The notes: generated by a model not told the origin, from the sequence alone. Positions 34,691-44,340 are shown, numbered from the stretch's first letter. The stretch: 64,000 nt of DNA from Vallitalea sp. (GCA_025210235.1 JAOASG010000063.1:114461-178460); one strand, 5' to 3'. Translations and numbers: made by a program.

Positions 34691-35632
34691 GTGAAAAAAC
34701 ATACAAAGAAATTATTAGCCTTTTTAACATCATTATTTACGATTACGTTAATTAATAAAATTATATTCATAACCTCTACTATTAAAAATTCCCTTTACTC
34801 TTCTAATAGCTATTATTATGAGTGGAAATTTGGTAAATTATTTTATACAATTCAAGGAAAAGGAAAGCCAATTTTGCTTATTCATAGCTTATACACAGGT
34901 AGTTCAGAATATGAATATAGAAAGCTAATTAAGAAACTTGCGGTAAATCATACTGTATATACAATAGATTTAATTGGTTTTGGTCGTTCAGACAAACCTC
35001 CAATTACTTATACAGCCTTTTTATATGTCCAGTTAATTAATGATTTCATAAATGAAGTAATACAAGAAAAAACCGATATTATCGCTTCTTCTTCTAGTGC
35101 TTCATTTGTAACAATGGCTTGTTACCAAAATCCAGATATTTATAATAGATTAATGTTTATTAATCCACCTAAGATCAAAAATTTACAAAAAAATCCAACT
35201 AAGCGTGATAAAATATTAAAATATATATTAGAAACACCTATAATAGGTACAACTGTTTATAATATAGCATCTTCAAAGTATATATTAAAAATGAATTTCA
35301 AAAAGAGGATGTTCTATAACAAAAAATTAGTAAAAAGAAAATATATATATGTTTATAATGAATCTGCACATATTCAAGGTTCCAGCAATAAATATCTATA
35401 TGCTTCAAAATGTTGCAAATATCTTAATGTATCTATTAATAAAGCAATAGAAAATATAAATAATAGTATCTATTTATTAATTGAAGATAATGATAATTCT
35501 CAAGATATTATTGACAATTATCTAAAACTAAATCCTGCTATTGAATATTCTACTATACATGATACTAAATTATTACCTCATTTAGAAAAGCCTTCAGATA
35601 TTATTAATATTTGTAGCATTTATTTTGATTAA
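34691..35632 (+). CDS. Membrane-anchored alpha/beta-hydrolase-like protein
   Basis: A 313-residue protein starting with GTG (GGAG 8 nt upstream). Residues about 9-30 form a transmembrane or signal-anchor segment. The rest is an alpha/beta-hydrolase fold: PILLIHSLYTG (oxyanion loop), TIDLIGFGRSDKP and a C-terminal LPHLEKP with a possible catalytic His. The nucleophile elbow, normally GxSxG, reads IIASSSSASF, so both glycines are lost. The enzyme may be inactive or use a neighbouring Ser. It should face the outside or be anchored on the membrane. It is a lone plus-strand gene among minus-strand neighbours. Confidence 0.78.
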   Translation: MKKHTKKLLAFLTSLFTITLINKIIFITSTIKNSLYSSNSYYYEWKFGKLFYTIQGKGKPILLIHSLYTGSSEYEYRKLIKKLAVNHTVYTIDLIGFGRSDKPPITYTAFLYVQLINDFINEVIQEKTDIIASSSSASFVTMACYQNPDIYNRLMFINPPKIKNLQKNPTKRDKILKYILETPIIGTTVYNIASSKYILKMNFKKRMFYNKKLVKRKYIYVYNESAHIQGSSNKYLYASKCCKYLNVSINKAIENINNSIYLLIEDNDNSQDIIDNYLKLNPAIEYSTIHDTKLLPHLEKPSDIINICSIYFD

Positions 35633-35640
35633 GATAATAA

Positions 35641-35738
35641 AAGGCAACTGAATCATTTAAATCGATTCTAAAATACAACTATTATTTCCATTAAATTAAT
35701 ATTGTATTTTAGAATCAAACTAAATTTATCAGTTGCCT
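35641..35738. terminator. Nested double palindrome between convergent genes
   Basis: Outer stem AAGGCAACTGA (35641-35651) with TCAGTTGCC (35729-35737), and an inner perfect 15-bp stem GATTCTAAAATACAA (35664-35678) with its complement (35702-35716). It begins 8 nt beyond the stop of the hydrolase-like gene and ends 15 nt before the GNAT stop, so it can serve both. The inner stem resembles the core of the family-1 repeat. Confidence 0.7.
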
Positions 35739-35752
35739 ATCTTTATATCTTA

Positions 35753-36208
35753 TTACTTATTAGAACTACAACAAGTCTTGAAATTTTCCTTTAGTAATCT
35801 CATATCTATATGTTCTATAGACGCCACTACATATTTCTTTCCATACTCTTTAAATCCTATTTTTTTATAAAAAGAAATAGCACTTAATTGGGAATGAATA
35901 TCTACAAATTCAGCCCCGCTATCAAATGCTTTTTTAATAAGCATTCTAACAATTAAATCTCCATAATAATTTCCTCTTTTTTCTTTTAATACAGCTATTC
36001 TACCTATTATATATATATTTTCTTTGTTAATTAATCTACCAGTTCCAACTGGGTAATTATCCTCATAAGCAACTACATGTATAGCATCCTTATCAAGATC
36101 ATCAAAATCAATATTAACATCAATTTTTTGTTCTTCAATAAATACCTTTTTCCTAATAAAAAAAGCATCCGTTAAATCTTCACCTTTTATATAAATAGCT
36201 CTTATCAT
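35753..36208 (-). CDS. GNAT-family N-acetyltransferase
   Basis: A 151-residue acetyltransferase. Acetyl-CoA motif A is seen as RIAVLKEKRGNYYGDLIVRML (core R-x-x-R-G-x-x-x-G variant) near residue 75-90, and the C-terminal FYKKIGFKEYGKKY is typical of the ElaA/YjcF-like group. The first residues RAIYIKGEDLTDAFFIRKKVFI with FIEEQ fit the same group. The frame continues to 36226, but AAAGGA sets the ATG at 36208. The substrate is unknown. The Cys-rich tail (KTCCSSNK) is unusual. Confidence 0.85.
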   Translation of the reverse strand: MIRAIYIKGEDLTDAFFIRKKVFIEEQKIDVNIDFDDLDKDAIHVVAYEDNYPVGTGRLINKENIYIIGRIAVLKEKRGNYYGDLIVRMLIKKAFDSGAEFVDIHSQLSAISFYKKIGFKEYGKKYVVASIEHIDMRLLKENFKTCCSSNK

Positions 36209-36238
36209 ACTTCCATGTCCTTTCATACCTACAATTAC

Positions 36239-36382
36239 TTTAGTAATTACAAAACCACATTCTGTTGATTCTTAATACAATATGTTGGATTTCACATACA
36301 ATTAAATCTACATATTGTATGTGAAAATTGAGATACTTTGTTTTGAAATTACTATTACATAATTGTAAAACTACATTCTGTT
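36239..36382. repeat. Family-1 palindromic repeat, full copy plus a fragment
   Basis: The full copy 36239-36355 starts TTTAGTAATTACAAAACCAC and ends TTGAAATTACTA, with the core ATACAATATGTTGGATTTC. A left-end fragment (ATAATTGTAAAACTACATTC) follows at 36358-36382 and stops 7 nt short of the noc stop codon. Confidence 0.8.
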
Positions 36383-36388
36383 AAAATT

Positions 36389-37183
36389 TTAGTTCATGGG
36401 TATAACAATATTTATTTCATAAGAATCATTAACTTCTTTAACATTATAATCAATTTCTATTCCTGAACTTTCCATCATATCAACTGCTTGCTTAATTGTA
36501 TTAGTAAATATTCTTATATCCTTTAAATATCTTTTTACAGTAGATTTGTCTTTCTTCTTTTCATTTTCAATAATTCTATTTAATGTTCTCTCAATTAATT
36601 CTTCCGTCTTTTTAACATTTAATGAATTTTCAACTACTTTATTTAGAATACTTAGTTGTAACTCTTCATTTGGTAATTTAAGTAAAGCTCTTGCATGCCT
36701 TTCAGATAAATTATTATCCAATAATATTTTTTTTACGTTATTACTTAATTTTAAAATTCTTAATTTATTAGCTATAGTTGACTGACTTTTACCTACTTGT
36801 TTAGCAACTTCTTCTTGAGTTAAATCATAATCTTTTATAAGGTTATAATATCCTTCTGCCTCTTCAATATAGTTAAGATTTTCTCTCTGCAAATTTTCTA
36901 TTAAAGCAATAACTGCACTATCTTTGTCATTTACGTCAATAATAATTGCAGGTATTTTTGTTAATCCTGCTAATTTTGATGCCCTTAAACGTCTCTCTCC
37001 TGCAATAAGCTCATAATATTCATCATTAATTTTTCTAACACTAATAGGTTGCATAATACCAAATTCTTTTATTGAATTTGCTAACTCATCTAACATTAAT
37101 TTATCAAATACTCTTCTGGGCTGATAAGGATTTGGCCTTATATTGTTTACGGATATCGAAGTTACATTATACTTATCAATCAT
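36389..37183 (-). CDS. noc: Nucleoid occlusion protein Noc (ParB-like)
   Basis: A DNA-binding ParB paralogue that blocks division over the nucleoid. The 264-residue protein has the ParB box IQPISV-like segment (IMQPISVRK), GERRLRASKLAG, ENLQRENLNYIEEAEGY and the HTH EVAKQVGKSQSTIANKLRI. The QSTIANKLR recognition helix and the location two genes from mnmG, next to rsmG, mark it as Noc and not the ParB of the parAB pair. A near-consensus Noc-binding site lies 255 bp upstream. The gene ends next to family-1 repeats. Confidence 0.9.
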   Translation of the reverse strand: MIDKYNVTSISVNNIRPNPYQPRRVFDKLMLDELANSIKEFGIMQPISVRKINDEYYELIAGERRLRASKLAGLTKIPAIIIDVNDKDSAVIALIENLQRENLNYIEEAEGYYNLIKDYDLTQEEVAKQVGKSQSTIANKLRILKLSNNVKKILLDNNLSERHARALLKLPNEELQLSILNKVVENSLNVKKTEELIERTLNRIIENEKKKDKSTVKRYLKDIRIFTNTIKQAVDMMESSGIEIDYNVKEVNDSYEINIVIPMN

Positions 37184-37529
37184 AATAAAACTACCCCTCT
37201 TCTTTAGTAAATATATTAATTAATTTTCTCACAAATATATATTATACTAATATTTATTAATTTATTTTAGTACATGTGTATTATTTATATTACATAATAA
37301 ATGCAAACTCAATGAAGATATTCTCAGATGTTAATACATTATATCTAATATAAATTTAATATCATATATATATCTACATTAGTTATTAATATTATTCATT
37401 ATTATTATATCAAAATCTTATACAAAATCAAACTAAATATTTCCAAGGAAATATTATCATTACTGTTATAAAATATTTATACTATTAACTTAATCTTTTA
37501 TTTAATGGCGAAATTACATATAATCATTC
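37184..37529. other. 346-nt gap between noc and rsmG
   Basis: No gene is visible. It holds very AT-rich sequence and the palindrome at 37436-37455 described separately. A promoter for noc should lie near 37190-37260. Confidence 0.5.
37436..37455. promoter_or_regulatory. Probable Noc-binding site (NBS)
   Basis: The 14-mer ATTTCCAAGGAAAT (37439-37452) differs from the Bacillus NBS consensus ATTTCCCGGGAAAT only at the two central bases, and the symmetry extends to AATATTTCC/GGAAATATT. It stands 255 bp upstream of noc itself. Confidence 0.55.
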
Positions 37530-38255
37530 CTACAACGGATTTTTTTTTGGCTTACCTGCTTTTCTAGGATATTTTTTAGGGGTTATCTCGTCCTTTTTTA
37601 TAACAACAAATGTTCGACTAATATCAGAAAAAGGAATTTGTACACTACTAGATTCTTCAATATTTCCTCCTAAAATACGAATAGCATTTTTTGAAGAATT
37701 AATTTCATCTATAGCCTTACTTGATTTATAAGATACAAAGTAACCTTCACATTTAACAAATGGTAAACAATATTCACTAAGAATTGATAAATCTGCTACT
37801 GCTCTTGATACACATAAATCATATTTTTCCCTATACAAGTTGTTATTTCCTAAATCTTCAGCTCTTGAATGAATACATTCTATATTAATTAAAGAAAGAT
37901 TCTCAATTACTTCTAATAAAAAATTAATTCTTTTATTTAGAGAATCAACTAACAATACTGAAAGATTTGGATATATAATCTTAAGAGGTATACCAGGAAA
38001 TCCAGCACCAGTCCCAACATCAATAATACTATTTAATTTACTTATATCCATAATCTTTGTTATTGCAATACTATCTAAAAAATGTTTAACAATAACATCT
38101 TTTTCTTCAGTAATTGAAGTAAGGTTAAACTTTTTATTCCATTCAATTAACATATTATAGTAAATGTTAAATTGTTCTATTTGAGTATCTGTTAGATTAA
38201 TATTTAATCTATTAGCACCTTCAATTAAAATATCGTTATACTTCAATATTATCAT
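37530..38255 (-). CDS. rsmG: 16S rRNA (guanine-N7)-methyltransferase RsmG (GidB)
   Basis: Methylates N7 of G527 in 16S rRNA. The 241-residue protein has the typical YYNMLIEWNKKFNLTSITE start, the SAM motif IIDVGTGAGFPGIPL and the VSRAVADLSILSEYCLPF block, and a basic tail (RKAGKPKKN). The ATG at 38255 is not preceded by a good Shine-Dalgarno. A TTG at 38246 has AGGATGAT nearby and fits the family N-terminus better. It lies between noc and mnmG, as in other Firmicutes. Confidence 0.93.
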   Translation of the reverse strand: MIILKYNDILIEGANRLNINLTDTQIEQFNIYYNMLIEWNKKFNLTSITEEKDVIVKHFLDSIAITKIMDISKLNSIIDVGTGAGFPGIPLKIIYPNLSVLLVDSLNKRINFLLEVIENLSLINIECIHSRAEDLGNNNLYREKYDLCVSRAVADLSILSEYCLPFVKCEGYFVSYKSSKAIDEINSSKNAIRILGGNIEESSSVQIPFSDISRTFVVIKKDEITPKKYPRKAGKPKKNPL

Positions 38256-38345
38256 CCTAACTTTTTATTAATAAACTTCTAACCTTTTAAATTAAATACA
38301 GTAATATAGTTACAGGTCACAGAAAAACTTAGTAATAATTCTTAT

Positions 38346-40229
38346 TTATTTTGATCTTCTTAATTGTTCTAAGTATACTAATAAAACAGATATATCTGCC
38401 GGAGATACACCCGAGATTCTAGAAGCTTGTCCTATAGATCTTGGCTTAACATTATTAAGTTTTTGCATTGCTTCAATTCTAAGACCTTTTATATCACTGT
38501 AATTTAAATCATTTGGTAAATATTTTTTTTCTAATTTTTTAAATTGCGCAACTTGTTTTTGCTGTCTACTTATATATCCTTCATATTTTAATGATATATT
38601 TACTTGTTCTATTACATCATCATCTAATTCTTCTCTATTCACATCAATTTCTTTTAATATATCATAATTAAGTTCTGGTCTTCGTAATAATTCTGCTAGA
38701 GTGATACCTGATTTAATAAGTGAACTATTATGTTTATCTAAAAACCCTTCAATTTCTTTTGTAGCTCCTACTCTAGTATTTCTTAATCTATATATTTCTT
38801 TTTCTATTTTAATTTCTTTATCTTTAAGTCTACTATATCTATCATCATCAATTAGCCCTACTTTATGTCCTATTGATGATAATCTAAGATCAGCATTATC
38901 TTGTCTAAGAATTAATCTATATTCTGCACGAGATGTCATCATTCTATATGGTTCATTAGTTCCTTTTGTTACTAAGTCATCAATAAGAACACCTATATAT
39001 GCATCTGATCTGTGAAGAACAATTTGTTCATTTCCTAATATTTTCATACTTGCATTTATTCCTGCTATTAGACCCTGTGCTGCAGCTTCTTCATATCCTG
39101 AACTTCCATTAAATTGGCCAGCGCTATAGAGTCCTTCAATAGATTTAAATTCAAGAGTAGGGTTTAATTGTAATGGGTTTATACAATCATACTCAATAGC
39201 ATAACCAGGTCTCATAATAACACATTCTTCTAATCCTGGAAGTGTTCTTAACATATCCCTTTGAACATCTTCTGGAAGTGAACTTGACATTCCTTGTACA
39301 TACATTTCATTAGTGTATTCACCCTCTGGTTCTAAGAAAACTTGATGCCTTTCCTTATCTTGAAAACGAACAACTTTATCTTCAATAGATGGACAGTATC
39401 TAGGACCAGTCCCTTCTATGACTCCACTATATAATGGAGACCTATCAAGATTATTACGTATAATATCATGAGTATTAATATTAGTATATGTTAACCAACA
39501 AGGAATTTGATCTCTTTTAATATCTTCTTCATTATTCAAAAAAGAAAATGGAACAATCTTCTCATCACCTTTTTGCTCATCCATCTTAGCGAAATCTATT
39601 GTGCTCTTATCAATTCTTGCAGGTGTTCCTGTTTTAAATCTATATAATTCTATATTATGTTCTTTTAAAGATTGTGATAAATTATTTGCTGCTAAAAGAC
39701 CATTTGGTCCACTATTTATACTTACTTCTCCATATATGCAACGCGCTTTTAAATACGTTCCACTAGCAATAATTATTGCTTTACTATTATAAATAGCCCC
39801 TGATATTGTCTTAACTCCAACAATTTTTTTATCTTCAACTATTATATCAGTAACTTCACTTTGTTTAATAGTTAATTTAGGTGTGTTCTCTAATACTCGT
39901 TTCATTTCTTTTGAATACGTAAATTTATCTGCTTGTGCTCTTAATGAATGAACAGCAGGTCCTTTTCCAGTATTTAACATTCTTGATTGTAAATATGTTT
40001 TATCGATATTTTTTCCCATTTCTCCACCTAAAGCATCTATTTCACGAACTAGATGACCTTTTGATGTTCCTCCAATACTTGGATTACATGGCATCATTGC
40101 AATACTATCTAAACTTACAGAAAAAATAACTGTTTCAAGACCTAGTCTAGCTGCAGCTAAAGCAGCTTCACATCCCGCATGTCCTGCACCAATAACAGCA
40201 ACATCATAACTACCTTCAATATAACTCAT
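38346..40229 (-). CDS. mnmG: tRNA uridine-5-carboxymethylaminomethyl modification enzyme MnmG (GidA)
   Basis: FAD-dependent partner of MnmE that modifies the wobble uridine of tRNAs. The 627-residue protein has the FAD-binding motif [19 protein letters not shown] near the start, [12 protein letters not shown] and the GidA signature [21 protein letters not shown] (from [21 protein letters not shown]), and the C-terminal helical domain that contacts MnmE. AAAGGAG is 9 nt from the ATG at 40229 and only 3 nt from the one at 40235, so I chose 40229. It follows mnmE by 109 nt, probably in the same operon. Confidence 0.96.
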   Translation of the reverse strand: MSYIEGSYDVAVIGAGHAGCEAALAAARLGLETVIFSVSLDSIAMMPCNPSIGGTSKGHLVREIDALGGEMGKNIDKTYLQSRMLNTGKGPAVHSLRAQADKFTYSKEMKRVLENTPKLTIKQSEVTDIIVEDKKIVGVKTISGAIYNSKAIIIASGTYLKARCIYGEVSINSGPNGLLAANNLSQSLKEHNIELYRFKTGTPARIDKSTIDFAKMDEQKGDEKIVPFSFLNNEEDIKRDQIPCWLTYTNINTHDIIRNNLDRSPLYSGVIEGTGPRYCPSIEDKVVRFQDKERHQVFLEPEGEYTNEMYVQGMSSSLPEDVQRDMLRTLPGLEECVIMRPGYAIEYDCINPLQLNPTLEFKSIEGLYSAGQFNGSSGYEEAAAQGLIAGINASMKILGNEQIVLHRSDAYIGVLIDDLVTKGTNEPYRMMTSRAEYRLILRQDNADLRLSSIGHKVGLIDDDRYSRLKDKEIKIEKEIYRLRNTRVGATKEIEGFLDKHNSSLIKSGITLAELLRRPELNYDILKEIDVNREELDDDVIEQVNISLKYEGYISRQQKQVAQFKKLEKKYLPNDLNYSDIKGLRIEAMQKLNNVKPRSIGQASRISGVSPADISVLLVYLEQLRRSK

Positions 40230-40338
40230 ATACATTAACTCCTTTTACTACAATAATTGCAATTACCTAAAATAATTTCAAAACTAATTACCTTTACAAC
40301 TTATTAGATAATCAAAAAACTCTACTTAAAATTCTGTA

Positions 40339-41721
40339 CTATTTACCTAAACAAAATTGACTAAAAATCTGTTTAATAATATCATCATTAATACTATCTC
40401 CTGAAATCTCACCTAGATATTCATAAGAGTTTTTTAAATCTATAGACCAACAATCTTCTGGCATTCCTATATTAATTGACTCTTCTACAGCATTTAAGCT
40501 TTCTAAACAATTATCAAGAGCTACTTTATGTCTTACATTAGTTATATACAAATTATCGTTAAAATTAATATTACCTAATAAAAACATATCTTTTATAGTT
40601 TTTTCTATATTATCTATACCTTCTCTATTCTTAATTGATATTGGTATAATTTTATTATCTTTAGTATATTTTTTAATATCTTGTTCCGAGGTTTTAATGT
40701 TTAAATCAACTTTATTTAATAAAATAATAGTTTTTTTATCTTTAATTAAATTAATAATATACTTATCTTCATCTGTTATAGGAGTAGATGCATCTAGCAT
40801 CATTATAACTAAATCTGATTGTTTAACCAATTCTTCTGATTTACTAACACCTATCTTTTCCACAATATCTTCTGTTTTCCTTATACCTGCTGTATCTATA
40901 ATTCTTAATGGAATTCCTTTTATATTTAAATATTCTTCTAATACATCTCTAGTTGTTCCCGCAACATCTGTAACTATAGCTCTATCTTCTTTTAATAAAG
41001 TATTCATAAGAGAAGACTTCCCAACATTCGGCTTTCCTATTATTACAGTTTTAATTCCTTCTCTAATGATCTTACCATCATCTGCAGTATCAATAAGTTT
41101 TTTTACTTTCTTTTTAATAGTATCTATCTTTAGTATTACTATATCTTGGCTTAATTCTTCTACATCGTATTCAGGATAATCTATAGATGCCTCTATATGA
41201 GCTATAAGCTCTAATAAATTACTTCTTATTTCTTTAATCTCTCTATATATATTACCATTTAACTGTTCTACTGAACTTTCTAGAGACAAATTTGTTTTTG
41301 CATTGATTATATCAATAACTGCCTCAGCACTAGATAAATCTATACGTCCATTTAAAAATGCTCTCTTAGTGAACTCTCCTGGTTCTGCTAATCTTGCACC
41401 ACATGACAAAACTAAATGCAATATTTTTTGCATTACTATTACTCCACCATGACAATTTATTTCTACAATATTTTCTTTAGTATAAGTATTTGGCTCTTTC
41501 ATAATAGAAACCAATACTTCATCAATTATTTTATCTGTATCAGGATCAATAATATTACCATAGTGTAAAGTATGAGTTTTTTGATCGATTAATTTTTTAT
41601 TTTTTTTTGCTCTAAATATTTTATCTGAAATAATAATAGCATCTTCTCCACTTATTCTAATAATTCCTATACCTGAAGCAGATAAAGAAGTAGAAATAGC
41701 TGCTATTGTATTGTTAATCAT
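40339..41721 (-). CDS. mnmE: tRNA modification GTPase MnmE (TrmE)
   Basis: GTPase that works with MnmG on the wobble uridine. The 460-residue protein has an N-terminal formyl-THF-binding domain (about 1-120), a helical domain, the G domain with GKPNVGKSSL (G1), TDVAGTTRD (G2), DTAGIRKTED (G3) and LNKVDL (G4), and the C-terminal FCLGK with the conserved Cys of the C-x-G-K motif. AGGAG precedes the ATG. The terminator of yidC-jag lies just upstream. Confidence 0.96.
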   Translation of the reverse strand: MINNTIAAISTSLSASGIGIIRISGEDAIIISDKIFRAKKNKKLIDQKTHTLHYGNIIDPDTDKIIDEVLVSIMKEPNTYTKENIVEINCHGGVIVMQKILHLVLSCGARLAEPGEFTKRAFLNGRIDLSSAEAVIDIINAKTNLSLESSVEQLNGNIYREIKEIRSNLLELIAHIEASIDYPEYDVEELSQDIVILKIDTIKKKVKKLIDTADDGKIIREGIKTVIIGKPNVGKSSLMNTLLKEDRAIVTDVAGTTRDVLEEYLNIKGIPLRIIDTAGIRKTEDIVEKIGVSKSEELVKQSDLVIMMLDASTPITDEDKYIINLIKDKKTIILLNKVDLNIKTSEQDIKKYTKDNKIIPISIKNREGIDNIEKTIKDMFLLGNINFNDNLYITNVRHKVALDNCLESLNAVEESINIGMPEDCWSIDLKNSYEYLGEISGDSINDDIIKQIFSQFCLGK

Positions 41722-41814
41722 AACAAAACTCCTTTAATTTAATATTATACTAATGATTAGACTACATTTAAGCAATTAAAGTTAACCTTACAAACTTAAG
41801 TATATAATATTAAA

Positions 41815-41950
41815 AAACCCATGCTTTTAAAGAAACCACTGAAAAAGTCATCAAGTTGATTCTTAAATACAATATGCTCCATTCTCACTACATATTATAT
41901 TTTTAGAATTAAAATCCAAATTTTTCAGTGGCCTTCTTTTAAGCTTGGGT
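41815..41950 (-). terminator. Terminator after jag with a family-1 repeat nested in its loop
   Basis: Outer arms are CCCATGCTTTTAAAG... at 41818 on and its partial complement ending near 41948, followed on the minus strand by six T (plus 41812-41817). Inside is the CCACTGAAAAAG/TTTTTCAGTGG stem (41836-41847 and 41921-41931), and within that a core of the family-1 repeat (AGTTGATTCTTAAATACAAT at 41854-41873 with a complementary part at 41889-41914). It is 31 nt beyond the jag stop. Confidence 0.75.
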
Positions 41951-41981
41951 CTTAAAATTACGGGAGATTAAGCCCCCTATA

Positions 41982-42602
41982 TTACCTTTTAGGTGCGATT
42001 ACTACTTTTCTAAAAGGTTCTTCTCCCTCACTATAAGTTTCTACATATTTATCATTCTGCAAAGTTGAATGAATTATTCTTCTTTCATATGGATTCATTG
42101 GTTCTAAACTAAATTTTTTATTAGTTTTTCGTACTTTGTATGATAAATTTTTAGCTAAATTCTCTAATGTTTCTTTTCTTCTATCTCTATAATTTTCTGT
42201 ATCTAGTTTTACCCTTACATATTTATCGGATTCTTTATTAACAACTAAACTAACTAAGTATTGTAATGAATCCAATGTCTGTCCTCTTTTTCCAATAAGA
42301 ATTCCCATACTAGGACCACTTAGTTCTATGTCAAGATTATTATCTTTAAGTTTAGTAATAATATTAACTTTCATATTCATAACTCTAAAAATATCTTCTA
42401 GAAATTCTGTTGCAACATCAGTTATATTTATTTTTTTAGTAACTTTAACTTTTGCTAATTTTGAACTAAACAAACCAAGTAAACCAGTTGAACCTTTTTC
42501 TAAAACTTCGATATTAACTTTATCACTAGTTGTCCCCAATTCAATTAATGCCTCAGTTATAGCATCATTAACAGTTTTACCTGTTTTTTCCACGAAATTC
42601 AT
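41982..42602 (-). CDS. jag: RNA-binding protein Jag/KhpB
   Basis: A 206-residue protein with an N-terminal Jag-N domain (about 1-50: KTGKTVNDAITEALIELG, GLLGLF), a KH domain (GPSMGILIGKRGQTLDSLQYL, about 95-120) and a C-terminal R3H domain (about 145-206: LEPMNPYERRIIHSTLQ). It lies 108 nt downstream of yidC, as is usual. It binds RNA and is involved in cell-wall growth control and sporulation membrane events in related species. Confidence 0.93.
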   Translation of the reverse strand: MNFVEKTGKTVNDAITEALIELGTTSDKVNIEVLEKGSTGLLGLFSSKLAKVKVTKKINITDVATEFLEDIFRVMNMKVNIITKLKDNNLDIELSGPSMGILIGKRGQTLDSLQYLVSLVVNKESDKYVRVKLDTENYRDRRKETLENLAKNLSYKVRKTNKKFSLEPMNPYERRIIHSTLQNDKYVETYSEGEEPFRKVVIAPKR

Positions 42603-42710
42603 TTTCGAACTTCCCTCCTTAAATTACTATATAAATCTTTTTTATTTATAACCGATTTATATATAATAAACTACACCTATTTAACCTTTTAATAATATAT
42701 TAACATAATG

Positions 42711-43667
42711 CTATTTCTTAAGATGTTTGTTAATTACAATTTGCTGTACTAATTGGAATGAACTACTTGTCAACCAATAAAGACCTAAACCAGCAGGCAT
42801 ACTTACAACAAAGAAAACAGTAATTAATGGCATTGTATACATCATTGTTTTATTAGTAGCAGCTTGTTTTTGATCCATATTTTTAGAATTACTACCCATA
42901 GTTGTTTTTGAAACTAAGAATTGAACTATAACATTAAGAACAGGAATTAATAATCCAAATGACATTAAGTCCGGTTTATCAGCCAAATTAATAATACCTA
43001 AAAAATAATTAGTATTCTCTAATTGATCTATGAATGAAGTACCTACATTACCAAATTGTAATTTAAAATTATTCCAATCTGTACTATTAAATTTACTAAG
43101 TACATCTATAACTTTCTCATTAGATGCAATATCAAAATTCTTAACTGGCATCTTAGATGCTTTATTAATATCTGTTAAAAAAGCTTCAAATCCTGGTAAA
43201 GCCTTCACACTCAAGATAATATTTAGATAAATCTTTTTAATACTCATAATATAAGCTGGTATATTTCTAAGAACTTGAAATAATGACATGATAATTGGAA
43301 ATTGAATTAATAAAGGTAAACATCCTCCAAAAGGACTTACATTATGTTTTTGATATAATTGACTCATTTCCATTCTCATTTTATTTTGAGATTCTACGTC
43401 TTTTTTATTTTTATATTTATCTTGAATCTTTTTTAATTCAGGTTGTATTGCTTGCATACCAATCATTGATTTTTGTTGCTTGAAAGCTAAAGGCAACATT
43501 AATAATCTTACAATAATTGTAAATACAATAATGCTAACCCCTAATGATTCTATGCCTATTGCACTAAACATATTATATATAGCATCCATTATTACACCAA
43601 AAATTTTAGCAATTGGACCTATTATAAATGAACTGTTCTGTGTAATAACACCAATATTCAATAACAT
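42711..43667 (-). CDS. yidC: Membrane protein insertase YidC/SpoIIIJ
   Basis: Inserts proteins into the cytoplasmic membrane. The 318-residue protein has about five membrane segments, with YidC hallmarks KQQKSMIGMQAIQPELKKI (KQQKSM), QFPIIMSLFQVLRN and the late GLYWLTSSSFQLVQQ. The N-terminal region carries a hydrophobic segment without a clear lipobox. AGGAGG lies upstream. The extra segment of about 70 residues (about 155-230) between membrane helices is longer than in Bacillus SpoIIIJ, as often seen in Clostridia. It is in the rnpA-yidD-yidC-jag run. Confidence 0.94.
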   Translation of the reverse strand: MLLNIGVITQNSSFIIGPIAKIFGVIMDAIYNMFSAIGIESLGVSIIVFTIIVRLLMLPLAFKQQKSMIGMQAIQPELKKIQDKYKNKKDVESQNKMRMEMSQLYQKHNVSPFGGCLPLLIQFPIIMSLFQVLRNIPAYIMSIKKIYLNIILSVKALPGFEAFLTDINKASKMPVKNFDIASNEKVIDVLSKFNSTDWNNFKLQFGNVGTSFIDQLENTNYFLGIINLADKPDLMSFGLLIPVLNVIVQFLVSKTTMGSNSKNMDQKQAATNKTMMYTMPLITVFFVVSMPAGLGLYWLTSSSFQLVQQIVINKHLKK

Positions 43668-43688
43668 TTAATTAGTTCCTCCTATATT

Positions 43689-43907
43689 TTATGGTACTGG
43701 GTCGTAACCACCTTTATGAAAAGGATGGCATCTCAGAATTCTTCTAATACCTAACCAGGCTCCTTTTAAAAATCCATACTTAACAATTGCTTCATACGCA
43801 TACTTAGAACAAGTAGGTGTATAAATACATGTAGGTTTCTTTAAAGGAGAAATATATTTTCTGTAAAAAATTATAAGTTTTAATGAAATATTTTTTAGTA
43901 TATTCAT
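43689..43907 (-). CDS. yidD: Membrane protein insertion efficiency factor YidD
   Basis: A small basic protein (72 residues from the ATG at 43907). It has the family sequence [28 protein letters not shown] and [16 protein letters not shown]. The Cys residues are in their conserved places. It starts 5 nt after the rnpA stop; the frame is open to 43916, but GAAGTGAT fits 43907. It helps YidC-dependent insertion. Confidence 0.93.
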   Translation of the reverse strand: MNILKNISLKLIIFYRKYISPLKKPTCIYTPTCSKYAYEAIVKYGFLKGAWLGIRRILRCHPFHKGGYDPVP

Positions 43908-43912
43908 AAATA

Positions 43913-44257
43913 TCACTTCTTTTTTTCCAATAAATTGTGTTTTCTAAGTAAGTCTAATAAAGACCTATTTATATCTTTATAACTTGCTTTTGAAGAATTA
44001 ACTCTTCCTATAACAACAATATTATATCCTAATTTTATTCTATTCTCATTAATTCTATAATTTTCCTTAACTAATCTAGTAACCCTATGTCTAACTACAC
44101 TATTCCCAACTTTTTTACTAACAGAGATTCCTAATCGATTTATAGAATCTCCATTACTATAAATATACATAACTAAATAACCATTTGCAAGGGATTTTCC
44201 CTTGTTATATACTATTTTAAAATCTTTTCTTTTTTTTAACGATTCTGTACTATTCAC
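43913..44257 (-). CDS. rnpA: Ribonuclease P protein component
   Basis: Protein subunit of RNase P, which trims the 5' leader of tRNAs. The 114-residue protein has the [16 protein letters not shown] start, [23 protein letters not shown] (the RNR-type motif as RHRVTRL) and a basic charge. AGGAGG precedes the ATG. It lies 106 nt downstream of rpmH. Confidence 0.94.
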   Translation of the reverse strand: MNSTESLKKRKDFKIVYNKGKSLANGYLVMYIYSNGDSINRLGISVSKKVGNSVVRHRVTRLVKENYRINENRIKLGYNIVVIGRVNSSKASYKDINRSLLDLLRKHNLLEKKK

Positions 44258-44340
44258 AAAACTTCCTCCTATATTGATATGGTTATTTACTAACCTTGTT
44301 ACAAATTTAGTTTCTAATTCATTAACTTTTGGAGGATAGT

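Noticed and set aside
36389..37183. Second ParB of a plasmid-type partition system
   Set aside because: No adjacent ParA, and the position next to rsmG-mnmG plus the QSTIANKLR recognition helix fit Noc.
40249..40310. Possible further family-1 repeat between mnmG and mnmE
   Set aside because: Only short pieces (ATAATTGCAATTACC, TTCAAAACTAATTACC) match; the core is missing, so chance AT-rich similarity cannot be excluded.
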